This document shows, in pieces, positions 11,241 to 21,663 of a DNA stretch of 27,894 bases. The stretch's first letter is position 1. Each line of letters opens with the position of its first letter. The stretch is from Macrocybe gigantea (lineage: Eukaryota > Basidiomycota > Agaricomycetes > Agaricales > Callistosporiaceae), in the NCBI GenBank assembly GCA_011319805.1, contig SJRY01000301.1, positions 1 through 27,894 on the forward strand, in the 5' to 3' direction. The notes beneath the pieces are model-generated. The model saw nothing but the letters and a program-made list of their open reading frames with translations. It had not been told where the DNA came from and made no database searches. Made by a program: the position numbers and the translations under genes.

Positions 11241-12831
11241 ATGTCTTCTCCTAACGTCCAGGAAATCCCAAAGGTCCAAACGGCCGCCATCGTCGCTTCC
11301 AGCGGCGCCCCCATCAATGTAAAGCACGACCACCCCGTCAAGTCCCAGAAGGAACTCGCGCCAGGCGAGTGTCTTGTAAAGCTTGAATGCACAGGCGTGT
11401 GCCACACAGATCTTCACGCGGCGCTGGGCGATTGGCCTTTGGATGCCAAGATCCCGCTCATTGGCGGGCACGAGGGTGTTGGCCACATCGTGGCCATTGG
11501 CGACAACACTACGCACAGTCCCGTCAAGATCGGCGACAGAGTCGGGATCAAGTGGTTGGCTGATTCGTACGTATTAAGTGACCGGTAGATTGCGTATGAT
11601 AACATCTACGCGGCAATCCATGCAGATGCCTTGACTGTGAATACTGCCGAAAAGGACTGGAGCAAAGTGAGTTCCATGTCAGATCGATGTTATGGATTAT
11701 GCTGAGATCCAACACACGCAGATTGCAATGAAGCCAAGCTCAGCGGCTTCAACGTCGACGGAACCTTCTCAGAATACGTCGTGAGTGCAATTCCAGTTCT
11801 CAACACGCGCATATAGGAACCTACAACGTGTCTTCTAGGTTTCATATGTTCACCACGTCACTCCTATACCAGAGGGCTTCGACAGCTTTGCTGCTGCGTC
11901 CATTTTATGCGCTGTACGCCGTTTCCGGAATCTGTCTGGGATTATTCTCACCGTTCTGCAGGGTCTCACAGTCTATCGCGCCCTCAAGTACAGCAAGACG
12001 AGTCCTGGCGACTGGGTTGTCCTTCCTGGCGCTGGCGGCGGGTTGGGCCATCTGGGTGTGTACATGATGTTGCCCTTCACCACGCGTCGAATGTTCATAT
12101 AGATGGGCAGCCGTGCAATACGCAAAGTATATGGGTCTTCGCGTTATAGCCATAGGTATGATAGTCAAGCCATTTTCGCATCGAGCTATATGTGCTGACT
12201 TCCGTTAGACACTGGTGCAGAAAAGAAAAAACTTTGTTTCGAGCTGGGAGCCGACCACTGGATTGACTTCAAAGAGTCCAAAAACATTGTCGCAGACATA
12301 CGTGCTCTCACCGATGGACTGGGCGCTCACTCTGCGGTCGTTACAGCTGTCACGGTGAGTATAGCAGTAACGTTCGGTCTTCAGCTGTCGCTCAACGCTA
12401 AGGTGCTTAGGGTGCGGCCTTCGGACTGGCCGTAGATTATCTCAGAAAAGGTGGAACATTGATGGCTGTGGCCCTGCCCGGAAAATCTACCCTTGATGCC
12501 TCGATCTTTTTCACTGTCTTTAAGGTAAATTTCCCCCTTCAGTGACGAGGTATGCCGCCTGCTAATATCTGTCGATCCTGTTCATCAGAGCATCAGCGTC
12601 TGGGGTCCTACGTTGGAAATCGTCAAGATGCCAAAGAAGCGATTGAAATTGCTGCTCGCGGTGCTGTAACGTGCCGTTATACCCTCAAGAAATTGGATGA
12701 CCTGCAAAGGTTTGCCCACATATTGTCCGCTATTGGATTGCAACCTTGACATCACTTTACAATACAGCATCTACGAAGGGCTGACGAAGGGAACAGTTGC
12801 TGGTCGCGTCGTCATCGACATGAGAAAGTGA
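11241..12831 (+). CDS. adh: Zinc-dependent alcohol dehydrogenase (360 aa, 10 exons)
   Basis: Cytosolic NAD-dependent medium-chain dehydrogenase, ethanol-acetaldehyde interconversion type. Exons: 11241-11566, 11626-11666, 11722-11780, 11839-11913, 11962-12055, 12111-12155, 12209-12354, 12411-12524, 12591-12709, 12768-12831. Seen: catalytic-zinc motifs CTGVCHTDLHAALGDWP and GHEGVGHIV, structural-zinc cluster CLDCEYCRKGLEQNC (C-x2-C-x2-C-x7-C), nucleotide loop VLPGAGGGLGHLAVQYAK, and ending GTVAGRVVIDMRK. Exon 9 is odd. The DNA from 12589 encodes the family's SISV but then is out of frame with GSYVGNRQDAKEA. Either one base is missing near 12600, or the acceptor is used two bases later (cagag|cat), giving HQRL in place of SIS-V-x and keeping the frame at 360 codons. 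Converges on the SWI3-type gene 212 nt downstream. Confidence 0.93.
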
Positions 12832-13043
12832 ATTTGTTGACATCTTCAAGGCGGTTTCTTTTCTTCACATCTGTGATGGATTTAAGACGGTTTTGTATTG
12901 TAGCATGTAGGACCTTGTATTGCGATACACACAAAGGAGAGAAAACGAATAATACTATTAACGACACACAATCGAAGGATAAAGGCAGAATGTTACTAGC
13001 AAGACAGCAGGCGATAACATTTTATAATATATTATCGGTGTTT

Positions 13044-15305
13044 TCAACTCAACTGCAACACACTTCCACCTGAGATGGGCCCTGATTCGCCCTCCAGAGG
13101 CGTGACTGTCGGCACTTCGGTGGGAGTGGTGCCTTGGCCTGTGGCGCCCATCATCGGATTCGCCACCATGCCGTTGCTCACCACACCATGTTTCGCAATC
13201 TCGTTCCTGACGTTGTCGAGCATCTTTTTCACGTTCAGCCGCTCGTTGACGAGCGCCATTCGGGCACTCTCAAGACCCCGGCGCTCCTCCTCGAGTATGT
13301 CCTCCAGCTCCTCGAACTGAGACATCTTGAGCTCCAGCTTCTTCAGCGTAAGGCTGATCAGCGACGCCAGTGCGGTCCGGATCTGCGTCTCCTCCGCGTC
13401 CGCGAGGTCTCGCGCCGCCTTGGCGGACGACTTGAGCGCCAGGTGCGCCGCGCGTACGACCTTGGAGTGTGGCAGCGTCTGCGTGGGCCTTTTCAACGCC
13501 AACGCCGAGGAAGCGTCGACGGACATGGCGTCTTGATCGTTGGCGCTGGTTACAGCAACAGTGGTGACGGCTTCGCCCTCCGCGCCAGTAGGAGCAACGC
13601 TCTCCTCCTTGACGTCCTCGTCCATTCGATCTCCTTCAGCAGCAGCAGCCGATGTCGACGCTGCCGCTTGCGCATCGGCCTTTTCTCCTTCCGCAGTCGT
13701 CTCCTTGCCCTCTTCGTCGCACCTTCTGTCTTCTCGTCTCTTGTTTCGCCCGCTTCCGCTTTCGATCCATCTGTGAGCTCGTGCAGGGCAGACTTGGCCG
13801 CCTCGGCAGCGACGCCCTGACCCACGACACCAGCCAAGAAGGCGACGACGCTCATAACGGGGTTATCCGCCTGCTCAAATGGTATGCGGCTGTAGCGCAG
13901 CGGACCGATGTTCCCTTCGCTGTTCAGGTACGGGTCCTCAATAGGCAGCTCCAAGAATTTGCGGATGCACTGCTGCGCGGACCGCGTGCCAACATGCTCC
14001 TCGATCTTGGACCAGTCGTCGTCGTACATCTCCACGCCCTCGAGGAGGAGGAGCATCTCCTGGTCTGACCAATCGTCGTTGGTCCCACTCGTGTGCGCGA
14101 CACCTGGCGTCGCACTCGTCAGCTTAACAAAGTCGCCGCTGAACATTGTCGACGGGAACCGCCCGTCGAGATAGCAAGATGCACAGATCTCAAACTTTTT
14201 GTCCTTGAGGGAGTGATACCGCACCGCAGTGCAGTCGGAGCCGCAGGTATCACAGGTGTGCAGGCCGCTTGTAACCGCCTTGTTTACGCCGTTGACCGCT
14301 GCGCCATTTGCCAAGGTTTCTGCCTCGCTAGATGTCACAGCGCGGGACGCTTTTGCGGTTGTTTGGTAGATGGAAGAGCGTAGTTCGAGGGAGGCGGGCG
14401 TGGACGATGGAGCTGGCTTTTGTGTGCCGTTGACGGCTGCGGCAGAAGCGCTGGGATTCGTCGGTCGGGTTCCTGGGTGAAGCGATTGGAGACCGCGAGG
14501 TGTGTCGAGAATAACACGGAAGTGGCCAGTGAATGGCGATGCCAGTGCAGCTGGTCGTGCTTCAGGATCAATCTGAGCATCGTCAGCACAAGGGATAAGT
14601 CTGGGTTACCGGAATGCTTACTTGGTAATTGATTAACCCCCATTGCTCCAAGAATGCATGGACACGCATGATTGCACACACGTCTCCTGCTAAATTTCTC
14701 CGGCATGCTGTAACTGTGAGATATTCGGTGGGTCGGAGTCGGTAAGTATTTATCATGAAGTCACGGTAGTCTTTGTAGATGGCTGGCGTCTTGGAGCGGT
14801 TTCGGGAATTGAAGAACTCTGGAAGGGCGCGACGCTCGACAGGGTGGATTGTCGCCATGTCGAACCAGGCAGAGTAGGAAGGAATGATGACCTCGTGGGT
14901 CTGTGCTGCGAGGTACTTGCGTGCTTGCTCCTCCAGGCGTTGACGCGTCGCCTCGAGCTGGGCCAAGTCCTCTTCATCGTTTTCCTCACCAGACTCGGCT
15001 TCATCTTCTGCGCCGTCAGCCATGGACACATCACCCGTCTCCTCGTCCTCGCCTTCCTTCAGGACCTTGACTTTGGGGCCACTGATGCTGCTGCTGCTGC
15101 CGGCATTCTGGGCCTGAGACTCTGCAGGCGCGGGGTCATTGGGCAGGTTGCCAATGTCCGCAGGCTGTATCGGGTCGAGCTCGCTGCGCTTCCCAGGAGC
15201 TGTATCAGGATCAACCTGAGTTACGCCCTGGTTGACAGTGAGCCTTATTCTCTTCGAGTCGGACGGGCTCGAGGATGGAGAGCCGGCGCGTTTTGGGGAG
15301 TCCAT
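13044..15305 (-). CDS. RSC8/SWI3: SWI3/RSC8-type SWIRM-SANT chromatin remodelling subunit
   Basis: Core scaffold subunit of a SWI/SNF or RSC nucleosome remodeller (SMARCC/Moira family), nuclear. Exon 1 is 15305-14622 and exon 2 is 14572-13044, with a 49 nt GT-AG intron. Residues 1-135 are acidic and Ser-rich. A SWIRM domain spans about 139-227 ([10 protein letters not shown] ... [11 protein letters not shown]). A ZZ-like zinc finger lies at about 333-380 ([10 protein letters not shown] ... [10 protein letters not shown]) and a SANT domain at about 393-440 ([20 protein letters not shown]). The C-terminal coiled coil includes [20 protein letters not shown]. Near 13710-13715 the frame changes by one base: the upstream reading ([12 protein letters not shown]) and the downstream reading ([19 protein letters not shown]) are both clearly coding but in different frames, which fits one missing base in ACGAAGAGGGC. 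With it restored the protein is about 737 aa. No intron explains the switch. Confidence 0.93.
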
Positions 15306-15306
15306 G

Positions 15307-15968
15307 TTAACAATCTGGAGAACAGTTCAATTTGGTTGTGTTTGCGTCGTGCTGAATCGTGTTTACGTCTATTGATACACACAAGGAAAAGAAAATGATA
15401 CAGTAGCGCTCAGAAATCCAAATAATCGCGTCCGCCAGGCCATGCGCCGCCCATTCCGCTGCTGCCCCGTACGGATCCTCCAAGCCGCTCACACCAGCGC
15501 CAGCACCACCCATGTCCACGTCCTTGAAGGAGAACTCGCGCTTGAACTTGGTCTCCAGCGATGACATCGTTCCGATGAGTTTTGAGCATGCCTCTTCTAG
15601 CACGGCTTGTGGCGTGATTGAACCATCTGTCTGTATCTTGATGATGAAATATGGGTGCAGGGGGTGGGGAACCTTGTATCCTGCGAACAACACTTGTGGC
15701 ATCGACAAAAGCTGTCTAAAAAAGATGATGAGCTCGAAGATGTCGAATCTGGTTCTTACGGTACATACGCTCGCAGCATGTTGCCAAGGGTGTGGTCTTG
15801 CTTCAAGATCTTGATGGTGGCAGCATTAGGGATCTTTGTGTCTTCTGTAATTTCGACACTATCCATGCCATGCCATTCAGACCGCATTCAGGTCCGGAGA
15901 ATGAGGTTTACGCACGGCTTCTCGCCATCTTCCAGGACGAAGAGCTCGAAACGGTTAGGTGCGTTCAT
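15307..15968 (-). CDS. RPB11: RNA polymerase II subunit Rpb11
   Basis: Alpha-like subunit that pairs with Rpb3 in RNA polymerase II assembly. Exons on the minus strand: 15968-15916, 15858-15769, then from 15715. The start [17 protein letters not shown], the segment [39 protein letters not shown] and [17 protein letters not shown] are all diagnostic. As written the frame runs to 15307, ending in a long tail that stops 2 nt before the next gene's start. The overlapping frame instead ends [11 protein letters not shown] at a stop at 15410-15412, like the C-termini I expect in mushroom Rpb11. The switch fits one missing G in the run at 15465-15468. With it, total coding length is 150 codons. I therefore believe the true end is 15410; the coordinates given are the literal frame. 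Confidence 0.92.
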
Positions 15969-16666
15969 TTTCACGTATTACCGGTTCAACGCAGTGGATC
16001 CGACTAAACGGAGGATACGGTGAGAAGCTAGGTTCTCGGACCGGACTTTTTATTGGAAACATGTACATTTGGAAGCTTGGTTAGGGCGAAAGGTAAGGAA
16101 ACATACGAATGACAAACACAAAGCTTGAGGCGAATCTGAAAATAGAGCGAGTGGTCAGAAAGTGGATCATTGATAATTCACGGAGAGGGACAAAGGATCA
16201 GAACACGAGTTGTATCCATGAAATAACGTCATAGACAATAAATATTGGCCAAAGGCCCATCATGCAAATCACAGACAGGACAGACACTCACAAGGTTCGG
16301 TGGAAGGTTTGAATAAGAGCAGCAAGGAAACAGAATTTTGGTATTTGTCGTTATTTGCAAAGTGGCGAAAACAGGTACAACGCCAAATTGAATCGCATCG
16401 CTGAACGACAGATCAACGCCCTCAAAAGCCCTCTTTTCCTTCAAGGTTAGTCGTTCGAGCCGCCTTGCTGCCAAACTTTTGTCCGAAGTGTGTCGATATG
16501 TCCGTCATGATCCTTCTCCGAAAGTTTTAGACGGGAAAACGATGGATTTCTGGGTGGATGGACAGACATTGTGTTGGATGGATCGAGACGGATATGGCTA
16601 TCAAATTCGCGATGACCAACTGCTAGCTGACACTCTGTCTCTCCATTGTTCAGACCGCAGACGACA
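15969..16666. promoter_or_regulatory. Divergent intergenic region between RPB11 and RPL28
   Basis: A 698 nt region separates the starts of two highly expressed housekeeping genes transcribed away from each other, so it must carry both promoters and leaders. The plus-strand stretch just before the RPL28 ATG is open in another frame, but this is a shadow. No clear TATA box or additional gene. Confidence 0.5.
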
Positions 16667-17294
16667 ATGCCGACACGTTTGTCAAAAACTCGCAAGCACA
16701 GAGGTCACGTTTCGGCCGGACATGGACGTGTGGGCAAGCACCGCAAACACCCTGGCGGTCGCGGTCTCGCTGGTGGTCAACATCACCACCGGTGCGTTCT
16801 CTCAGCCTCGATCCACACGCCTGAATTTTCAAACCGTGCTTCTGGTTGATAGAACCAACTTTGATAAATACCACCCTGGTTACTTTGGTAAGGTCGGTAT
16901 GCGCCACTACCACCTCACCCGCAACGCATACTGGCGCCCGGCGATCAACGTCGAGAAACTATGGACGCTCGTTCCGGAGGAGCAGAAGCAGGGCCTGACG
17001 GAGAACTCTGAGGTTGTGCCCGTAATTGACACGTTGAAGCACGGGTACGGAAAGGTGTTGGGCAATGGCGTGTAAGTCGCCTCAGTTTTATTCCGTGCTG
17101 ATCTTGTGGTCAGACGTTCATGTGTGTTGACAGATTGCCTAAACTGCCATTCATCGTAAAAGCGCGTTTTGTGTCAGCAAAGGCGGAGTAAGGCTGCGGA
17201 TTCTCATCTTATTCGCATGCTTGATGACTGATCTCTGGACATTTTTAGACAAAAAATCAAGGAGGCAGGCGGCGTCGTGACACTAGTTGCATGA
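16667..17294 (+). CDS. RPL28: 60S ribosomal protein uL15 (L28/L27a), 147 aa
   Basis: Cytosolic large-subunit ribosomal protein. Exons: 16667-16791, 16853-17071, 17134-17187, 17249-17294, all GT-AG; 148 codons including stop, the usual length for the family. Recognised by [20 protein letters not shown], the strongly basic [53 protein letters not shown] and C-terminal [15 protein letters not shown]. The Gln of GGQHHHR corresponds to yeast L28 Gln38, where substitutions give cycloheximide resistance, so this allele carries the sensitive residue. No indel is needed anywhere, in contrast to most neighbours. Confidence 0.97.
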
Positions 17295-17501
17295 GCTTTC
17301 CTACATACTGTTCCATTATATTCCTCTGGCGTTTTCTATGAACATGAGACATGCAGCAATATAGTATGCCTTTTAAGATGGAATTGCCACCAGGCTTGAG
17401 TTTGATGGTCACAGCCGATCAAAACAGTTGGCGGATGTCATTCCAAGACATCCTTTCTCACTCGGCTCCATCCTTCTTTTCTTTCAACACCCACGTCGAC
17501 C

Positions 17502-19464
17502 ATGAGCTTCGCATCGTGGTGTAAGCACTGCTTGTCGTCTAGCTACATGCACTAGCTCAAGAATGTCTTAGACAACCATCATTACGCCACTTGGAATCGC
17601 ACCAGACGCATTCACCAAACACCCTATCTCGCAAGGACTGACAGCAACATCGCCCGCGTAGCAACCAACATGGCCAACCCCATCCCCACGACCTCTCCCA
17701 ACGTCGCCTCCACAGAAGACGCTCCCAGCAACGCCAAGGAGAAGAAGACCCAAGATCCCCTCTTCGGTCCAAACATCGGCGTCATCAGCAGCGGGCCTGC
17801 TTGGACGTCGTCGAGCGAGAAGAAGGTCCTGACCGACGAACTCACTCCAGAAGTGGTCAACGGCTGGATAGAGAAGAGCAAAGAGGTGAGCCCTTGTGCG
17901 ATGGACGAGGACTGTCGTCAGTGAACTGGCGTCGCCTCCTCTGTAGACCTCACAGCCCACCACAACACTTCAAGCCTTGGTCAATCTCAAGCGCCCAACG
18001 ATCCGACTCTCACCGTTGATCCCTGAAGAGCCAAACCCGCACAATCCCTGGAGGGCGCACTACCCTCCGCACGTATTGGAGTTTGAATACGACTGCGACG
18101 CTCCTAGATCTGGGGTTTATGTTCATGTCTTGCTGCCCAAGGACCACCCGGATGCTCCCGTCACTTCTTCTCCCTCTGGCCTCTCGAAACTCTTAGTGTT
18201 TGAAAGCGTTTCCAAAGGCGGCTTCGGCAAGGTGCTGAAGATTGAGCACGGCGCGGCGTTTGAACTCGAGCGATTCGAGCGCATGTCCAAGCCTGAGCGA
18301 GGCCCCGCTGTCAATCCCGGCAGCCCTCCTCCGCCAGCGACCACGACCGTTGACTCATTGTCTCCGAGTGAGGCGGCGCTGGAGTCAAGCACCACCTCAC
18401 CCGATCCCGGCAGCAATCGACATACCCGGCGTCGCTTCACTGCGTTCCATTTCCTCAGGCGATCAGAGGGACGGAGCGTTTCGGGACCAGCCCTCGCCGT
18501 CGTCGATGCGGACCCCGCGCCGGGCTCTGAGGCAAAGGTCAAGGACGATGCGATGGAGGGCGTGCGCGTTATGATCCGTCTTGCTGCGCTGGACGATGAT
18601 GCCACAGAGCTGGCGTCGCCCAACGAACAGGTGACGTATCTTCATATAGTTCGCTTTGGACCCAAGCCTACCGAGGAGCAAGCGCAAGCTGAGGAAGATA
18701 CCCGTCCGTGGGTTGTCAAAGTGGTGAAGAGAGAAGCTACGGTAGGTATTGTCGATCTAGTTACATTTTCGTTTTTGTTATATGTGCTTCAGATCGGACC
18801 TCACACCTTCCACCTGCACGAGATTTATGGCCTGACGTCGGCCGCCACGAACATCGCGCACGCACCCACAGCGCCGCTCCCATCCTCACTGGACCAGGAG
18901 AACCACACATACCCCCCTACCAGCCCGCCGCTGACCACAGTCGCGGATGCGGGTGAGGACGACCCGTCGTCCGAGTGCCTCCTGTGCCTCTCTTCGCCAC
19001 GCGAGGTGGTCCTCCTGCCCTGCCGCCACCTCGTCGCGTGCAAGGAGTGCGCACTTAATATGGTCGAGTTTGGCGCGGGCGGAAACATCACGCAATCCGA
19101 ACCTGCGGGGCCGGCAGCTGAGGGAGGCGAGGCGCAGGCCGGGGAGAACTCGGGCGCTGCAACTGACGGAGCCGCCTCGGTGACTCCCGTACCGCCTGTG
19201 ATTCAGGCGAGAAGGAAGAGAAAGGCCAAGGGATGGTTTTGCCCCGTCTGCCGTCAACGTACGTCTGAGTATCACACTTCTGAGGAATCGACGCTGACAC
19301 GATCGTTTGCCTCTAGCGTACACTTCTCTTCTGCGCATCACCACCACTGCGCCGCTCCTGTGCCCGAGGTTGACAAGGAAGCCGCGAGGCCATCAGAAGA
19401 AGTCGCAGAGGCGTCTGCAGACAATGCCAGTCCTCCGGCTGCGCGTCCGAAGGCCGGCGCCTAG
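17502..19464 (+). CDS. Mahogunin-type RING E3 ubiquitin ligase
   Basis: Probable ubiquitin ligase of the MGRN1/RNF157/LOG2 family. Exons: 17502-17520, 17572-17885, 17947-18741, 18793-19258, then from 19317. I chose the ATG at 17502 because splicing 17521-17571 opens a stop-free lead into MANPIPTTSPN; an internal start at 17670 is the alternative. A DAR2-like region follows: LVNLKRPTIRLSPL, LEFEYDCDAP, LVFESVSKGGFGKVLKIE, then WVVKVVKREAT-IGPHTFHLHEIYGL. The RING (from about residue 438) reads CLLC, CRHLVACKEC, CPVCRQ-PYTSLLRI, with an unusual 63-residue loop before CPVC. Splicing of 19259-19316 is needed for PYTSLLRI but moves the tail into a frame running to 19564. The more protein-like tail (PVPEVDKEAARPSEEV, stop 19464) is one base away, so a base is probably missing near 19350-19358. 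Confidence 0.82.
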
Positions 19465-19890
19465 GAGGAGGCTTTGCCCCTCGTTTCTAAGGGGCTTTGG
19501 GCTCTCCAGAGGTCCCCAATTGGACGTTGAGAGCCAGGCGGGAACGACCCGTGTCGGTGCGTGAGATCCCATGACTCCTCCCTCTTTATCCCCCCCTCTG
19601 TTATGGCTTTTCTTTATGCCGCCTATTGTATTCTACGTCTGTCTTGTGTAATATTTGTCTTGTACTATTGCCGTTTTACGGACTTTTCTCATGGCACAGG
19701 TTGTTTGTTTTTGGCTGCCCATTTTTTTTTTTTGCAGCGTTTCTTGTGCTGTCATATGTATAGTAGACAATCGCATGTCGCATTGTCAAAGATGCAGCTG
19801 ATGATTCAAAAATCAGACACACTGAAACGTAGGAGTTGGGTATATAATTAGGACGGGTATACTGTATCGAGAAACAACCATCGAGATCGG
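19465..19890. other. Convergent 3' region between the RING gene and the DUF202 gene
   Basis: 3' flanks of two converging genes. Contains a T-rich tract around 19715-19740. No gene seen, apart from the alternative RING reading frame that stops at 19564. Confidence 0.5.
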
Positions 19891-20826
19891 TCAAGTGAGA
19901 CCTTTAGGGAGGTGGCCATGTTTCAGAATAAGGCCAAATGCGACGACGACTAGGGAGCCTAGCAAAACCGCCATGATGACGATGTGAAGCCGGGCGGCTG
20001 GAAAGATGCCTTTGACGAGGGACTGCTGAATGATGAAATATCGAACTGCACCTTTTGTGATAGATCCGACGAAACGAGAGATGCGTTAGGATCGATCTCG
20101 TGTTTACGTTCGAGATTTGAACGCTCACCCATGAGCAAGACCAGAAAGCGATCACGATCGATACGCGCCTAGGGGACGAGCGTACGGCTCGAGACGATGC
20201 GCAGAGGAAGACCAGGAATGTCTGATGCTGAGTATCTGCGCCAGCGCTGCTCCGTAACAACAGCAGCATCAATCGCACAGGGCAGCATAAGAAGAGAGGC
20301 GCGTGCACTCACCGACGCCGGCAGACGCGATTGCGGTGCTCGTGCGGACGTAGGCGAGGAACGTGCGTTCGGACGCGAGATGGTCACGCGCGACAGAGCC
20401 CGAGTTTAACAGAGCAAGAGAGACGGCGAGGCGGTGACGATGGCGATGATCCACCTCGTCGTCGCTATCCTTCAGCCTCTCGAGCGTATCTTCTTTCTTT
20501 CCATTATTCAGCGGCGCCACATCAAACCTCGTCATGCGACGCTGCTGCTGCTGATGAGGCAGGACCTGTCCGTTCGGCGTCGTAGGGGCGCGTCGGGCGT
20601 CACGGCTCTGTCGTCCGTCCCCGGCGCATTGTGGAACATGGACAGAACGTACTGCCGCAGGTCGACGGATTGTGCGGGGTCGAGGACGTCGTCGATCCCT
20701 GCTCGGACGAGGGCGTCGCCTGGGCGGGTATGCCAGCCTCGCACCGCCGGGCGTCGATGCCCGTGTCTCGCTCGTCGCACCGGTTGCGTAGTCGATGTGT
20801 TTCGCCACAGACTTGCCTTTGGCCAT
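19891..20826 (-). CDS. DUF202-domain membrane protein
   Basis: Multi-pass membrane protein of unknown biochemical role; DUF202 is the domain also present in YidH and in the VTC proteins of vacuolar polyphosphate synthesis. Exons: 20826-20313, 20246-20129, 20051-19891. The signature is SVARDHLASERTFLAYVRTS followed by TAIASAGVALAQ (first membrane segment). After ARPLGA comes VSIVIAF (second segment), and exon 3 has VRYFIIQQSLVKGIFPAARL then HIVIMAVLLGSLVVVAFGLI (third), ending KHGHLPKGLT. Two single bases are missing in exon 2 (near 20163-20166 and 20142-20146); adding them closes all phases at about 264 aa. In exon 1 the Arg-rich literal reading at about 20580-20740 is implausible, and another frame gives SVDLRQYVLSMFHNAPGTDD, so further compensating indels are likely. 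Confidence 0.82.
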
Positions 20827-21106
20827 CAGATACTTCCTCAGGGGTGTTTCGGCTCAATTTCGTTTGGAATGAACTCAGAACTGATGAGATGGAGGTGAAA
20901 GGCGAGGCTTCATGATTTTGATGCTGGGTTTTTTTTCTTTTCGATACAAATGCTGAGTTGGGACGTTTGGCGATTGCGCAAGTTGCTGACAGAACAACGC
21001 CATCGTCACGGTCACGCGTCAGGACTTGCAAGTGACCACCTGTCGCGAGAACGCTTTGAACGACCTCCAATCCGTGGTAAAGCTCGGATATATGCCCGAA
21101 ACGCTG

Positions 21107-21480
21107 CAGGTCTAATGCTTACATGGTAGGCCCGACATTGCTGGTGATTACAAGGCCTTCTTCGAGATGGCATTCGAGCCTCAGAAAATATCGGATACAA
21201 CTCTTTTACGAGGCGATCGTCAAGTAACCTCCAGTCAAGGAAAGTATCGATGCCCTCTCTAGAGGATTTGCCGTAACATTAAAGTATAGCTGGCAGAAAG
21301 AGATAATCCCACATGCCCTCAAGGACGGCCGGGACCTCATCCTCAATGAACTAGAATTGAAGCTATTCAAGAATGACGAAAGATTCCTGGGGGTAACAGT
21401 AAACCACCATGACCGCAAAAGTACTTGGCGGATATGATTGCCCGACCACAAGACCCTACGTTCTACATTGCTGTGTGATG
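21107..21480 (+). repeat. Direct repeat, copy A (left of the AIM9-like gene)
   Basis: About 374 nt that recur, diverged, at 23716-24130. Shared blocks include gcccgacattg, gattacaaggccttcttcga, ctcttttacgaggcgatcg, aagtaacctcc, agctggcagaaagagataat and cgcaaaagtacttg. Ends 184 nt before the AIM9-like start. In the plus direction a frame reading SWQKEIIPHALKDGRDLI then LNELELKLFKNDE is kept between copies, which suggests gene remnants, of no family I recognise. Confidence 0.85.
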
Positions 21481-21663
21481 TGACAGTTGACGAAGTATGA
21501 ACGAACGAACGGTCGTACTTGATCTCTATAGCACCCCGCTTTGCTGGAGTCAATAGCAAGTGTGTTCTGGGGTCTTCCGGCATCCTCGTGCCCAAGCTCG
21601 CTTAACAGTACAAGACGTCCAAATTTGGCATTGGCACTGTGTCGCTGTTCCGCACACATTTAC

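Noticed and set aside
16479..17075. A 198-codon plus-strand frame overlapping RPL28.
   Set aside because: It reads through RPL28 exon 1 out of frame and through its first intron. The RPL28 exons explain the conservation.
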